From JANNRA01 sp031401035 (GTDB lineage Bacteria > Desulfobacterota > Binatia > HRBIN30 > CADEER01): a stretch of DNA of 31,720 bases. Below are positions 1 through 8,213 of this stretch, one piece after another. A model generated the notes under the pieces. That model saw nothing but the letters and a program-made list of their open reading frames with translations, searched no databases and was not told where the DNA came from. The stretch spans positions 1 to 31,720 of the forward strand of contig JANNRA010000153.1 in NCBI GenBank assembly GCA_031401035.1, read 5' to 3'. Within the stretch, counting starts at the first letter, position 1, and each line of letters begins with the position of its first letter. The position numbers were made by a program, and so were the translations under genes.

Positions 1-1005
<1,005 letters not shown>

Positions 1006-1016
1006 AGCCCTGATTT

Positions 1017-1088
1017 CCACACGGAGCCACGGAGAAACGGAGGGACCCTTCCAGCGGCGCTCCTCCGTTGCTCCGTTCCTCCGTGTGA
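1017..1088. repeat. CGGAG-unit inverted repeat, copy 1
   Basis: Two 28-bp arms (1017-1044 and 1061-1088) are reverse complements apart from a few bases, around a 16-bp loop. Each arm is built of three 8-bp units ending in CGGAG: ACACGGAG, CCACGGAG, AAACGGAG. It lies between sucB and lpdA on the same strand and would form a strong stem-loop in RNA. Copies 2 and 3 are at 8108-8210 and 24395-24481. It could be a dispersed REP-like or MITE-like element, or a transcript-processing or termination structure. A minus-strand open frame across it (906-1100) is spurious. Confidence 0.9.
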
Positions 1089-1110
1089 GTCCTTCTTCAA
1101 GGATTACTGA

Positions 1111-2508
1111 ATGGCTGACGACGCATACGACCTGGTGGTGATCGGCTCGGGGCCGGGCGGCTACATCGCGGCCATCCGCGCGGCGCAGCTGGGCATGCGC
1201 GTGGCGTGCGTGGAGAAGGACGCGACGCTGGGCGGCACCTGCCTCAACATCGGCTGCATTCCGAGCAAGGCGCTGCTCGACTCGAGCGAGCGCTACCATC
1301 AGGCGACGCACGATCTGGCCGCGCACGGCATCCAGGTCGGCAGCGTCGGCCTCGACCTGGCGCGCATGCAGACGCGCAAGCAGACGGTGGTCAAGGCGCT
1401 GACCAAGGGCGTCGCCGGGCTGTTCAAGAAACACGCGGTGACGGCGGTGGCGGGCACCGCCCGCATCGTCGCCGCCGATCGCGTCGAGGTGACGGGAGCC
1501 GCGCCACGCAGCCTACAGGCCGGGCGCATTCTCATCGCGACCGGCAGCGCGCCGGTACGGCTCGCGGCGGCGCCGTTCGACGGGCAACGCATCCTCTCGT
1601 CGACCGAAGCGCTGGCGCTGACGGCGGTACCGCAGCGCATGCTGGTCATCGGCGGCGGCGCCATCGGACTCGAACTCGGCTCGGTGTGGTCGCGCCTCGG
1701 CGCCGAGGTGGTGGTGGTTGAACTGCTCGACCGACTGGTGCCGGGCATGGACCTGAAGATGGCCGGGCTGCTGCAGCGGGCACTCGAGAAGCAGGGGTTG
1801 CTCTTCCGCCTGCGCACCACCCTCGAGCAGGCGAGGGTCGCCGCCGACGGCGTCAGCGTGCGGCTGGCGGCCCCGGACGGCGCCGTCGAGGAGCGGTGCG
1901 ACGTGCTGTTGGTCGCCGTCGGGCGGCGGCCGTTCACCGACGGGCTCGGCCTCGCGGAGATCGGTATCGCCGTCGATGAGCGCGGCCGCATCCCCGTCGA
2001 CGCGCACTACGCGACCTGCGTGCCCGGCGTCTACGCCGTCGGCGACGTCATCCCCGGCCCCATGCTGGCGCACAAAGCCGAAGAGGAAGGAGTCGCCGCC
2101 GTCGAGGGCATGGCCGGCCTCCCCGGGCACGTCAACTACGACGCGGTGCCGAACGTCGTGTACACCGCGCCCGAGCTGGCCAGTGTCGGCGTCAGCGAGG
2201 AGGAGGCGGCACGCCGCGGCCTGGTGGTGAAGATCGGCTCGTTCCCGTTCGTCGCCAACGGCCGCGCCCGCTGCATGGGCGAGACCGAGGGCGCGGTCAA
2301 GGTGATCGCCGACGCCGCCACTGATCGCGTTCTCGGCGTCCACGTCCTCGGCCCGCACGCCTCGGATGTCATCGCCGAGGCGGGCCTGGCGATGGAGTTC
2401 TCGGCCAGCGCCGAGGACATCGCCCGCACCTGCCACGCCCACCCCACCCTCGCCGAGGCACTCAAGGAAGCGGCCCTGGCCGTCGCCGGCCGGCCACTCA
2501 ACATCTGA
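1111..2508 (+). CDS. lpdA: Dihydrolipoyl dehydrogenase (E3)
   Basis: Flavoprotein that reoxidises dihydrolipoyl groups of 2-oxo-acid dehydrogenase complexes with NAD+. 465 residues, normal for the family. Visible: FAD dinucleotide fold at the N-terminus (VIGSGPGGYIAA), the redox disulfide GGTCLNIGCIPSK (Cys44, Cys49), a second Rossmann motif for NAD (VIGGGAIGLELG, about residue 180), the FAD-contacting block YAVGDVIPGPMLAHKA, and the C-terminal dimer-interface motif HPTLAE with catalytic His444 and Glu449. The ATG is preceded by AAGGA (1099-1103) at 7 nt. Being directly downstream of sucB argues that it serves 2-oxoglutarate dehydrogenase, and it may be shared with pyruvate dehydrogenase. The repeat between the two genes may process or partly terminate the transcript. 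Confidence 0.97.
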   Translation: MADDAYDLVVIGSGPGGYIAAIRAAQLGMRVACVEKDATLGGTCLNIGCIPSKALLDSSERYHQATHDLAAHGIQVGSVGLDLARMQTRKQTVVKALTKGVAGLFKKHAVTAVAGTARIVAADRVEVTGAAPRSLQAGRILIATGSAPVRLAAAPFDGQRILSSTEALALTAVPQRMLVIGGGAIGLELGSVWSRLGAEVVVVELLDRLVPGMDLKMAGLLQRALEKQGLLFRLRTTLEQARVAADGVSVRLAAPDGAVEERCDVLLVAVGRRPFTDGLGLAEIGIAVDERGRIPVDAHYATCVPGVYAVGDVIPGPMLAHKAEEEGVAAVEGMAGLPGHVNYDAVPNVVYTAPELASVGVSEEEAARRGLVVKIGSFPFVANGRARCMGETEGAVKVIADAATDRVLGVHVLGPHASDVIAEAGLAMEFSASAEDIARTCHAHPTLAEALKEAALAVAGRPLNI

Positions 2509-2562
2509 GCGTCCTCGCACCGCTGCGCGGCCGACGTGATAGCCGCTCGCGAAACCCGACGA

Positions 2563-4713
2563 TCACGGACTGGCGGGCGCCGACAGAAGGCGCAGGCCGC
2601 GCGGGAAGTGCAGGCGCATGGAGTAGCCGCCGTCGCGCGCCTGCAGAGCGCGCGAACCGTGCCGGGCATAGACCCATGCGTTGCGCATGCGCGGGTAATC
2701 GTGGATGCGCTGCACGCGCCCGGCGACAGTCAGCGGCGCGCTGGTGCCGAAGGTGAGCAGCCCAGCCGACGGTGAGCCGTAGCGCACGTCGAAACCGCGC
2801 GAGACCCCGCCAGCGCCGGTGCCGAGCGGCGTCGCCGTCACCGGTGCCGCCTCGACGGCGGCAGCGAAGGCGTCGAACGACGGCCATTCCGCGGCGCGCG
2901 CCACTTCGACGATCCACACGTTGTCGGCGCCGCCGGGGGCCACGAGATCGAAGGACTGCGTGAAGCCGCGCGCCGCGAGGGTCTCGGCGCTGTACGGTTG
3001 CCAGTCGGGCAGACGCCACGACCAGAGCGCCAGATAGCCCTGCCCCTTGCGCGCCATCGTCCAGTTGCCGCGCCGCCGCACCTCGTCGAAGCGCTCCTGC
3101 GGCAGGAAGGCGTGCGTGGAGGGCTGGTAGGCGAAGGCGTCGAACGGCGGTGTCGTCGAGGAGACGTACTGCGGCGCGTAGACGTGCATGCCGACCCGCT
3201 GATGTTGCGCCGACCGCGGCATGATCGTCCCGCTCCAGTAGCCGTCGCCGTCCGGCCACTGCAGCAGCGGCGAGCGTGTCACCGGATCGGTCGGCAGGGT
3301 GGTGAACACCAGCGCCTCGGCGTCCAGCGTCGCCTGCCAAGCGTGATACTGCGCCCCGTAGTCGCCGGCGCGGTAGTCCTGTGCCGTCGCCAGGCTCACC
3401 TCCGGCGAGCGCCAGGTGTAGGTGTTCACTTCGGCGGTGAGGCCGAAGGCGATGGCGCGGGCCAGCCCGTGCGCCAGTTGCGTCGCCTGCCCCACGTCCG
3501 CGGCGAAGGGGCGCAGCGGCGCGAAGTCCTGGAACAGCTCGGTGTCCCACAGACTGTACTGCTCGATCGTCTGCAGGGTGAGCGGCAGCACCGGCCAGGC
3601 GGTGATGGCGCCCATCGACCACCAGAAGGCGAGGTCCTCTGGATCACTGTACGAGAAGCCGGCCGGCGGGCGGGTCGGCGCAGCGAGCGGCGCGAAAAGG
3701 TCCATGCGCACGCCCATGCGCTGCCGGTCGACGCCGACCCGCTCGCTGCGGGCGATGCGGCGCAGTACCTCGGGCGGCCGATAGCGCCGCGCCGTGACGA
3801 AGCCGAGCACGCCGGCGTCGCTGCTCGACGCGTAGTCGAAGGCGGTATCGTCGAAAAGCAGCTTCTGGAGGCCGAAGGTATCCTCGGCGAGACCGCTCCA
3901 TTTGTCCTTCATGTACGAACGCCCGTGCGGGGCGCCGAAGACGCCCTGCTGCAGGTGCACGGCGATGTCGAGCAGCAGTGCATCGAGCACCATCGCCGCG
4001 CGGCAGGCGATCTCCTCGTCCGCCGCGTACTCGGCGAGCAACAGTAGCGGATTGATGTCCTTCAGGTAGTACACATTCGAGTGCCACTCGAAGAACCCAA
4101 AGCGCGACCGCTCCTCGATCCAGGCCAGAATGCGCGCCCGGGCGCGGGCGCGGTGGGCGGCGCCGGTGAGGCCGCTGATGGAGAATACGCGGTCGGGAAA
4201 CTCCTGCCCCGCCAGGTACTCGAGCATGTGGAAAATGATGCGGTGATTCTCCGACCAGTACCACTTGTCGTCGATGATCCCGGGCGGCGTCGGGTCGGTG
4301 TACCAGTACTTGAACGCCAGCAAACGCTGCTCGATGGCAGCGGCGGTGTCGGCGGGCAAGTCCCGACGCGCGCCGAGCCACAGCCAGAGCAGGTACATCA
4401 TGTCGAAGTCGCTCGGGTCCTCCATCGTGTCGATCTTGGCAAACACGTCGGCCAGAGCGGCCGGACTGACCGTGGCGATGTCGACCGCGAAGCCGGGATC
4501 GCGGCGGCGCCGCTCGAGATGGGCGATGACGTTGACCGGTGAGCCCGCGTACAGCGTCGCGGTGGCGAAGCCGAGATAGGCATCGCCGCGCTCCTGCAGC
4601 ATGGCTGCGCCGATCAGCGCTCCCGGCGCCGGCGCCGGACTGGAAGGACAGAGCGGTTGCGCCGTCGCCGTCAGAGGCAACAGCAGCGTGGCGAGCAGCA
4701 GGCGGATACCCAC
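2563..4713 (-). CDS. Large secreted protein of unknown function
   Basis: About 716 residues with a clear signal peptide (GIRLLLATLLLPLTATA, then mature QPLCPSSP). The GTG at 4713 is chosen because an AAGG...GGAGGG purine run lies just upstream and it gives a compact signal peptide; a GTG 15 bases further upstream (4728) lacks a ribosome site. No catalytic motif that I can name. The N-terminal two thirds are rich in long amphipathic helices with repeated aromatic blocks (DDKWYWSENHRIIFHMLEYL; FFEWHSNVYYLKDINPLLLL), which recall the all-alpha toroids of secreted glycan-processing enzymes; the C-terminal third (from about residue 450) looks beta-rich (YWSGTIMPRSAQHQ; MARKGQGYLALWSWRLPDWQP). That resembles polysaccharide lyases with a toroid plus beta-sandwich, but this is inference. 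It sits downstream of the small gene at 4778 after a strong hairpin, and converges on lpdA. Confidence 0.8.
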   Translation of the reverse strand: MGIRLLLATLLLPLTATAQPLCPSSPAPAPGALIGAAMLQERGDAYLGFATATLYAGSPVNVIAHLERRRRDPGFAVDIATVSPAALADVFAKIDTMEDPSDFDMMYLLWLWLGARRDLPADTAAAIEQRLLAFKYWYTDPTPPGIIDDKWYWSENHRIIFHMLEYLAGQEFPDRVFSISGLTGAAHRARARARILAWIEERSRFGFFEWHSNVYYLKDINPLLLLAEYAADEEIACRAAMVLDALLLDIAVHLQQGVFGAPHGRSYMKDKWSGLAEDTFGLQKLLFDDTAFDYASSSDAGVLGFVTARRYRPPEVLRRIARSERVGVDRQRMGVRMDLFAPLAAPTRPPAGFSYSDPEDLAFWWSMGAITAWPVLPLTLQTIEQYSLWDTELFQDFAPLRPFAADVGQATQLAHGLARAIAFGLTAEVNTYTWRSPEVSLATAQDYRAGDYGAQYHAWQATLDAEALVFTTLPTDPVTRSPLLQWPDGDGYWSGTIMPRSAQHQRVGMHVYAPQYVSSTTPPFDAFAYQPSTHAFLPQERFDEVRRRGNWTMARKGQGYLALWSWRLPDWQPYSAETLAARGFTQSFDLVAPGGADNVWIVEVARAAEWPSFDAFAAAVEAAPVTATPLGTGAGGVSRGFDVRYGSPSAGLLTFGTSAPLTVAGRVQRIHDYPRMRNAWVYARHGSRALQARDGGYSMRLHFPRGLRLLSAPASP

Positions 4714-4745
4714 CCCTCCCCTTACCACGCCGGCGGAAGGAATGG

Positions 4746-4772
4746 GGAGGGCGCGGCAAAGCCGCGCCCTCC
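4746..4772 (-). terminator. Perfect 12-bp stem hairpin between two minus-strand genes
   Basis: GGAGGGCGCGGC (4746-4757), loop of three A, GCCGCGCCCTCC (4761-4772): a perfect 12-bp GC-rich stem. On the minus strand it begins 5 bases after the stop codon of the gene ending at 4778 and is followed by CCCCATTCCTTCC rather than a U-run, so termination is likely but not of canonical type. It lies just ahead of the secreted-protein gene, so attenuation of that gene is possible. Confidence 0.6.
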
Positions 4773-4777
4773 GCCTC

Positions 4778-5170
4778 TCAGGCCGCCTCGGCGGGGCGGA
4801 ACTCCTCCGGCAGCCGGCCGCTGAGCAGTTGCTCGCGCACCGACTCCGGCGTCAGGTCGAGCGCTTCACAGAGGTTCACGAACGTAAAGGGCCACTGGCG
4901 ATCCTCCGACGCCACCCAGTCATGCGCCTGCCAGTAGAGGCGCTGCCCGCGCCGACGCGGCGCGAAGCGGTATTTGTGCAGGTCGAACACCGCCTCGGAC
5001 AACACCGCCAGGGCCAGGGCGCGCTCCGGAGAGATCGCCCGAGTGCGATACCAGATGTCGGCGAACTGCGACGGCAATGCGGCATCAGGGACCAGTGCAT
5101 CATCGGAAACCCCGGACCACATATGCGGTACTCCACGCCCGCCAGCGCTGCTTGCAGATCCTCGGCTCAT
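4778..5170 (-). CDS. Small conserved protein of unknown function
   Basis: About 130 residues. The conserved-looking core is at the C-terminus: ALALAVLSEAVFDLHKYRF, an Arg-rich turn RRRGQRLYWQAHDWV, then SEDRQWPFTFVNLCEALDLT and PESVREQLL. From memory, small proteins with the pattern (E/D)W..S.DRDWPFSF.N.CE.LGLDP..(L/V)R are widespread in Deltaproteobacteria and unassigned; the last part looks like a helix-turn-helix, hinting at nucleic-acid binding (inference). The start is uncertain: ATG at 5170 is used, but TTG 5203 and ATG 5122 are in frame, and a GAGG at about 5187-5190 is too far from 5170. It is divergent from the CoA transferase, sharing an AT-richer intergenic region, and a strong hairpin follows its stop. 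Confidence 0.7.
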   Translation of the reverse strand: MSRGSASSAGGRGVPHMWSGVSDDALVPDAALPSQFADIWYRTRAISPERALALAVLSEAVFDLHKYRFAPRRRGQRLYWQAHDWVASEDRQWPFTFVNLCEALDLTPESVREQLLSGRLPEEFRPAEAA

Positions 5171-5217
5171 AAGTACTTTTCGATTACCTCCGTATCTGAA
5201 CAATCATTCTCTTATCA

Positions 5218-5234
5218 TGGACTTGTTGAGTCCA
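5218..5234. promoter_or_regulatory. Palindrome in AT-rich divergent intergenic region
   Basis: TGGACT-TGTTG-AGTCCA is a perfect 6-bp inverted repeat with a 5-bp spacer, inside the AT-richest stretch of this part of the window (about 5171-5245). The 169 bases between the divergent starts at 5170 and 5340 must hold both promoters. The palindrome is a candidate operator for a dimeric regulator. I could not place convincing -35/-10 pairs. Confidence 0.35.
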
Positions 5235-5339
5235 CAATTGATTTCTCTCCACACCCGTGCGCGCGGGGGCGGCGCGGTGGTGGCGATGGGCGCGCGCGCC
5301 GTGCTACCTCCGGGCGCATCTCGGACGGGGGTTTTGCGC

Positions 5340-6551
5340 ATGGAAAAGGTTCTGGCTGGGGTGCGGGTCGTTGAAGTGGCGCAGTGGTGGTTCGTGCCAG
5401 CCGCTGGCGGCGTGCTCAGCGACTGGGGGGCCGAGGTCCTCAAGATCGAGCACCCGGTCGGCGGCGACCCGCTGCGCGGCCTGGTCAGTTCCGGCCTGGT
5501 GCCGGGCGCCGGCAAGGTCAATTTCATGGTCGAGCAGCCGAACCGGGGCAAGCGTGGGCTCGGTATCGACCTGGCCAAGCCCGACGGCCTGGCCCTGCTG
5601 CACCGGCTGGTCGCTGGCGCCGACGTCTTCCTCACCAGCTTCCTGCCGGCGGCGCGGCGCAAGCTGAAAATCGACGTCGAGGACATCCGCCGCATCAATC
5701 CGCGCATCATCTACGCTCGCGGGCACGGTCAGGGGGCACGCGGTCCGGATGCCGAGAAAGGGGGCTACGACGCCGCCTCCTTCTGGTGCCGGGGCGGCAT
5801 CTGCAATGCCCTGACACCGAGCGAGGCCGAGACGGTGGTCATGCAGCGCGCCGCCTTCGGCGACTCCACCGGCGGGCTGGCGCTGGCCGGCGGCATCGCC
5901 GCCGCCCTCTTCAAGCGCGAACGGACGGGCCTGGGTTCGGTGGTCGACCTGTCGCTGCTCGGCACCGCGATGTGGGTCATGGCGCCGGACATCATCGCCA
6001 GCGCGCTGCAGAGCGCCGGCATCCCGCAGTTCACCCGCTCCGACGCCCCGAATCCGATCGTCAACAGCTACCGCACCAAGGACGGCCGCTGGTTGTTCCT
6101 CAACATGCTGCAGCCCGACCGCTTCTGGCCGGATCTCTGCCGTCGCATCGGCCACCCGGAGCTGATTGCCGATGATAGGTACAAGGACGGGATGTCGCGG
6201 TTCATGAACCGAACCGAGTGCGTGCGTGCGCTGGACGACATCTTCGCCACGCGCACGCTCGACGCATGGCGGCTGGCGCTGGCCGAGGCCGAGGGCGTCT
6301 GGGCGCCGATGCAGACGACCGCCGAACTGCCCACCGACCCGCAGGCGGTGGCCAACGGCTATCTGCTGCCCGTCGAGCACGCCGATGGCTCGACGTTCCC
6401 CCTGGTGTCGAACCCGCTGCAGTTCGACGAGACGCCGCCCTCGGTGCACCGCGCGCCGGAACTCGGGCAGCACACCGAGGAGGTCCTGCTCGAGCTCGGA
6501 CTAAGCTGGGAGGAGATCGCGCGTTACAAGGAAGCAGGCGCGATCGGCTGA
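5340..6551 (+). CDS. Family III CoA transferase (CaiB/BaiF/Frc type)
   Basis: Moves CoA between carboxylic acids, for example activating an acid for degradation at the expense of another acyl-CoA. 403 residues, normal for the family. The N-terminal Rossmann part reads LAGVRVVEVAQWWFVPAAGGVLSDWGAEVLKIEHP; the LGIDLAKPDG.ALLHRLVAGADV block is typical. Asp175 in AAFGDSTGGLALAGGI aligns with the catalytic aspartate that forms the acyl-anhydride intermediate. The start ATG is chosen because family homology begins there; the frame is open further upstream, but that stretch is low-complexity and overlaps the minus-strand gene. Substrate cannot be read from the sequence. The thiolase-like gene follows after 54 bp, suggesting a shared CoA-thioester pathway. 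Confidence 0.93.
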   Translation: MEKVLAGVRVVEVAQWWFVPAAGGVLSDWGAEVLKIEHPVGGDPLRGLVSSGLVPGAGKVNFMVEQPNRGKRGLGIDLAKPDGLALLHRLVAGADVFLTSFLPAARRKLKIDVEDIRRINPRIIYARGHGQGARGPDAEKGGYDAASFWCRGGICNALTPSEAETVVMQRAAFGDSTGGLALAGGIAAALFKRERTGLGSVVDLSLLGTAMWVMAPDIIASALQSAGIPQFTRSDAPNPIVNSYRTKDGRWLFLNMLQPDRFWPDLCRRIGHPELIADDRYKDGMSRFMNRTECVRALDDIFATRTLDAWRLALAEAEGVWAPMQTTAELPTDPQAVANGYLLPVEHADGSTFPLVSNPLQFDETPPSVHRAPELGQHTEEVLLELGLSWEEIARYKEAGAIG

Positions 6552-6605
6552 GACGGATCGGCGAGGCCGGTTCTTTTCGGCCGCGGACTGTGTTTTTCTG
6601 ACGCG

Positions 6606-8099
6606 ATGGTCATGCGCCAGCCGGTCGTCTTCGGAGTCGGACAGCTCACCAACCGCGCCACCGCGCCCGAGGCGGTGCGGGAACCGCTCGACCTGATGGT
6701 CGAGGCGGCGCGGCGCGCCGCGGCGGACGCCGGCATCGGCGCCCGCCTGGCGGAGGTCGACGAGCTGACGGTGATCAACATCATCTCGCGCGCCTACGCC
6801 GATCCAGCGGCGATGCTCGCGGCGCGACTCGGCATGCACCCGACGCGGCGCGTCTACACGGCGATCGGCGGCAATTCGCCGCAGTGGCGCGTCAACGAGA
6901 CAGGGGCGCGCATCGCCCGTGGCGAGGTGCGCCTGGCGCTGATCGTCGGCGCCGAAGCGGTCGGCGGCCTGCAACTCGCCCGCAAGGCCGGCGTCAAGCT
7001 GCAGTGGGCCGAGGCGGGCACGCCGGAGACGGTCGGCGACATGCGCTGGGGCAGCAACCCGGTCGAGCAACAGCACCAGGCGCAGATGCCGACCTCCATC
7101 TACCCGCTGTTCGAGAACGCGCTGCGGGCCCACCGCGGCTGGACCCTCGAGCGCCATCGCACCCACCTCGGCACCTTGTGCGCGCGCTTCGCGGCGGTGG
7201 CGAAGGACAATCCGTACGCCTGGTTCCGCGACGGCAAGTCGGCGGCAGACATCAGCACGGTCAGCGATACCAACCGCCTGATCGCCTGGCCCTATCCGAA
7301 GTACATGAACGCCATCATCGCCGTCGACCAGTCCGCCGCGCTGCTCATGGCCGACCGCGACACGGCGCTGCAGCTCGGCGTGGCGCCGGAGAAGATGGTG
7401 CACCTCGTCGGCTGCGGCGACGCCAGCGACCACTGGTTCATCAGCGACCGGGTAAACTTCTGGAGCTCGCCGGCCATCCGCCGTGCCGGCGCCAGCGCCC
7501 TCGCCCAGGCACGGCTCGACCTTGCGCAGATCGACGCCTTCGACATCTACAGCTGCTTCCCCAGCGCGGTGCAGATCGGCGCCGACATGCTGGGTCTGGC
7601 GCCCGACGACGCCCGGCCGCTGACCGTCACCGGCGGCCTGCCCTACCACGGCGGCCCGGGCAACAACTACGTCACGCACTCGATCGCACAGATGGTCGAA
7701 CATCTGCGGGCTCGCCCTGGGAGCCGCGGCCTGGTCACCGGCGTCGGTTGGTATCTGACCAAGCACGCCGTCGGCGTCTATCAGAGCGCCCCGCCGACGC
7801 ATCCGTTCGAGCGAGCCGACCCGAACCTCGATCAGGCGGCGATCGACGCCGAGCCGCATCCGCAGCTGGCCGTCGAGGCGAGCGGCGCCGCCAGCGTCGA
7901 GACCTGCACGGTGGTGCACGACCGCGCCGGGGCGCCGGCGCTGGGCATCGTCGTCGGCCGCCTCGCCGATGGGCGCCGCTGCTGGGCCAACGTCCACGAG
8001 GCGCAGACGCTGGCCGCCATGGAGGAGCGCGAATTCGTCGGCGTCGCCGGCCGCGTGCGCCACGACGCGACGACCCAGACCAACGTCTTCGAACCCTAG
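6606..8099 (+). CDS. Thiolase-like protein, TLP1 / SCP2-thiolase related, without the acylated cysteine
   Basis: 497 residues, longer than a plain thiolase (about 390-430). The first half has the thiolase fold pattern (VFGVGQLTNR; LALIVGAEAVGG), but where classical enzymes have the nucleophilic cysteine (N.C.SG) this protein has GGNSPQWRVN, with no Cys. The C-terminal thiolase half has YSCFPSAVQIGADMLGL and GGLPYHGGPGNNYVTHS, in the place of the conserved His and Gly motifs. From about residue 425 there is an extra domain (TCTVVHDRAGAPALGIVVGR) that matches what I recall of the additional C-terminal domain of mycobacterial thiolase-like protein 1. Such proteins bind CoA but lack normal thiolase activity, so automatic labels such as acetyl-CoA acetyltransferase would be doubtful. 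An ATG two codons downstream (6612) is an alternative start. Confidence 0.88.
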   Translation: MVMRQPVVFGVGQLTNRATAPEAVREPLDLMVEAARRAAADAGIGARLAEVDELTVINIISRAYADPAAMLAARLGMHPTRRVYTAIGGNSPQWRVNETGARIARGEVRLALIVGAEAVGGLQLARKAGVKLQWAEAGTPETVGDMRWGSNPVEQQHQAQMPTSIYPLFENALRAHRGWTLERHRTHLGTLCARFAAVAKDNPYAWFRDGKSAADISTVSDTNRLIAWPYPKYMNAIIAVDQSAALLMADRDTALQLGVAPEKMVHLVGCGDASDHWFISDRVNFWSSPAIRRAGASALAQARLDLAQIDAFDIYSCFPSAVQIGADMLGLAPDDARPLTVTGGLPYHGGPGNNYVTHSIAQMVEHLRARPGSRGLVTGVGWYLTKHAVGVYQSAPPTHPFERADPNLDQAAIDAEPHPQLAVEASGAASVETCTVVHDRAGAPALGIVVGRLADGRRCWANVHEAQTLAAMEEREFVGVAGRVRHDATTQTNVFEP

Positions 8100-8107
8100 A
8101 CAGGACG

Positions 8108-8210
8108 AAGATCTCGACACGGAGACACGGAGGAACGGAGTCTCACAGAGAAGGGCCCTGATCCCTATTCGTCCGACCTCCGCTTCTCCGTGTCTCCGTG
8201 GTGAGATCTT
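8108..8210. repeat. CGGAG-unit inverted repeat, copy 2
   Basis: Arms at 8108-8140 and 8178-8210 (33 bp, 4 mismatches) with a 37-bp loop. The outer ends AAGATCTC / GAGATCTT extend the pairing. Each arm carries three CGGAG units at 8-bp period (ACACGGAG, ACACGGAG, GAACGGAG on the left). It fills the gap between the convergent genes ending at 8099 and 8214 almost exactly, the position expected of a bidirectional terminator or of an element that tolerates only 3' ends. Confidence 0.92.
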
Positions 8211-8213
8211 GTC

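Noticed and set aside
2998..4047. 349-codon plus-strand open frame inside the secreted-protein region
   Set aside because: The minus strand has a signal peptide and ordered aromatic motifs; this frame has none.
6565..6582. GGCCG / CGGCC stem followed by TTTTTC, between CoA transferase and thiolase-like gene
   Set aside because: Only 5 bp of stem, and the T-run is 9 bases further on; too weak to call a terminator.
6501..8120. 539-codon minus-strand open frame opposite the thiolase-like gene
   Set aside because: No domain, composition typical of an antisense shadow; the plus-strand gene has clear homology.
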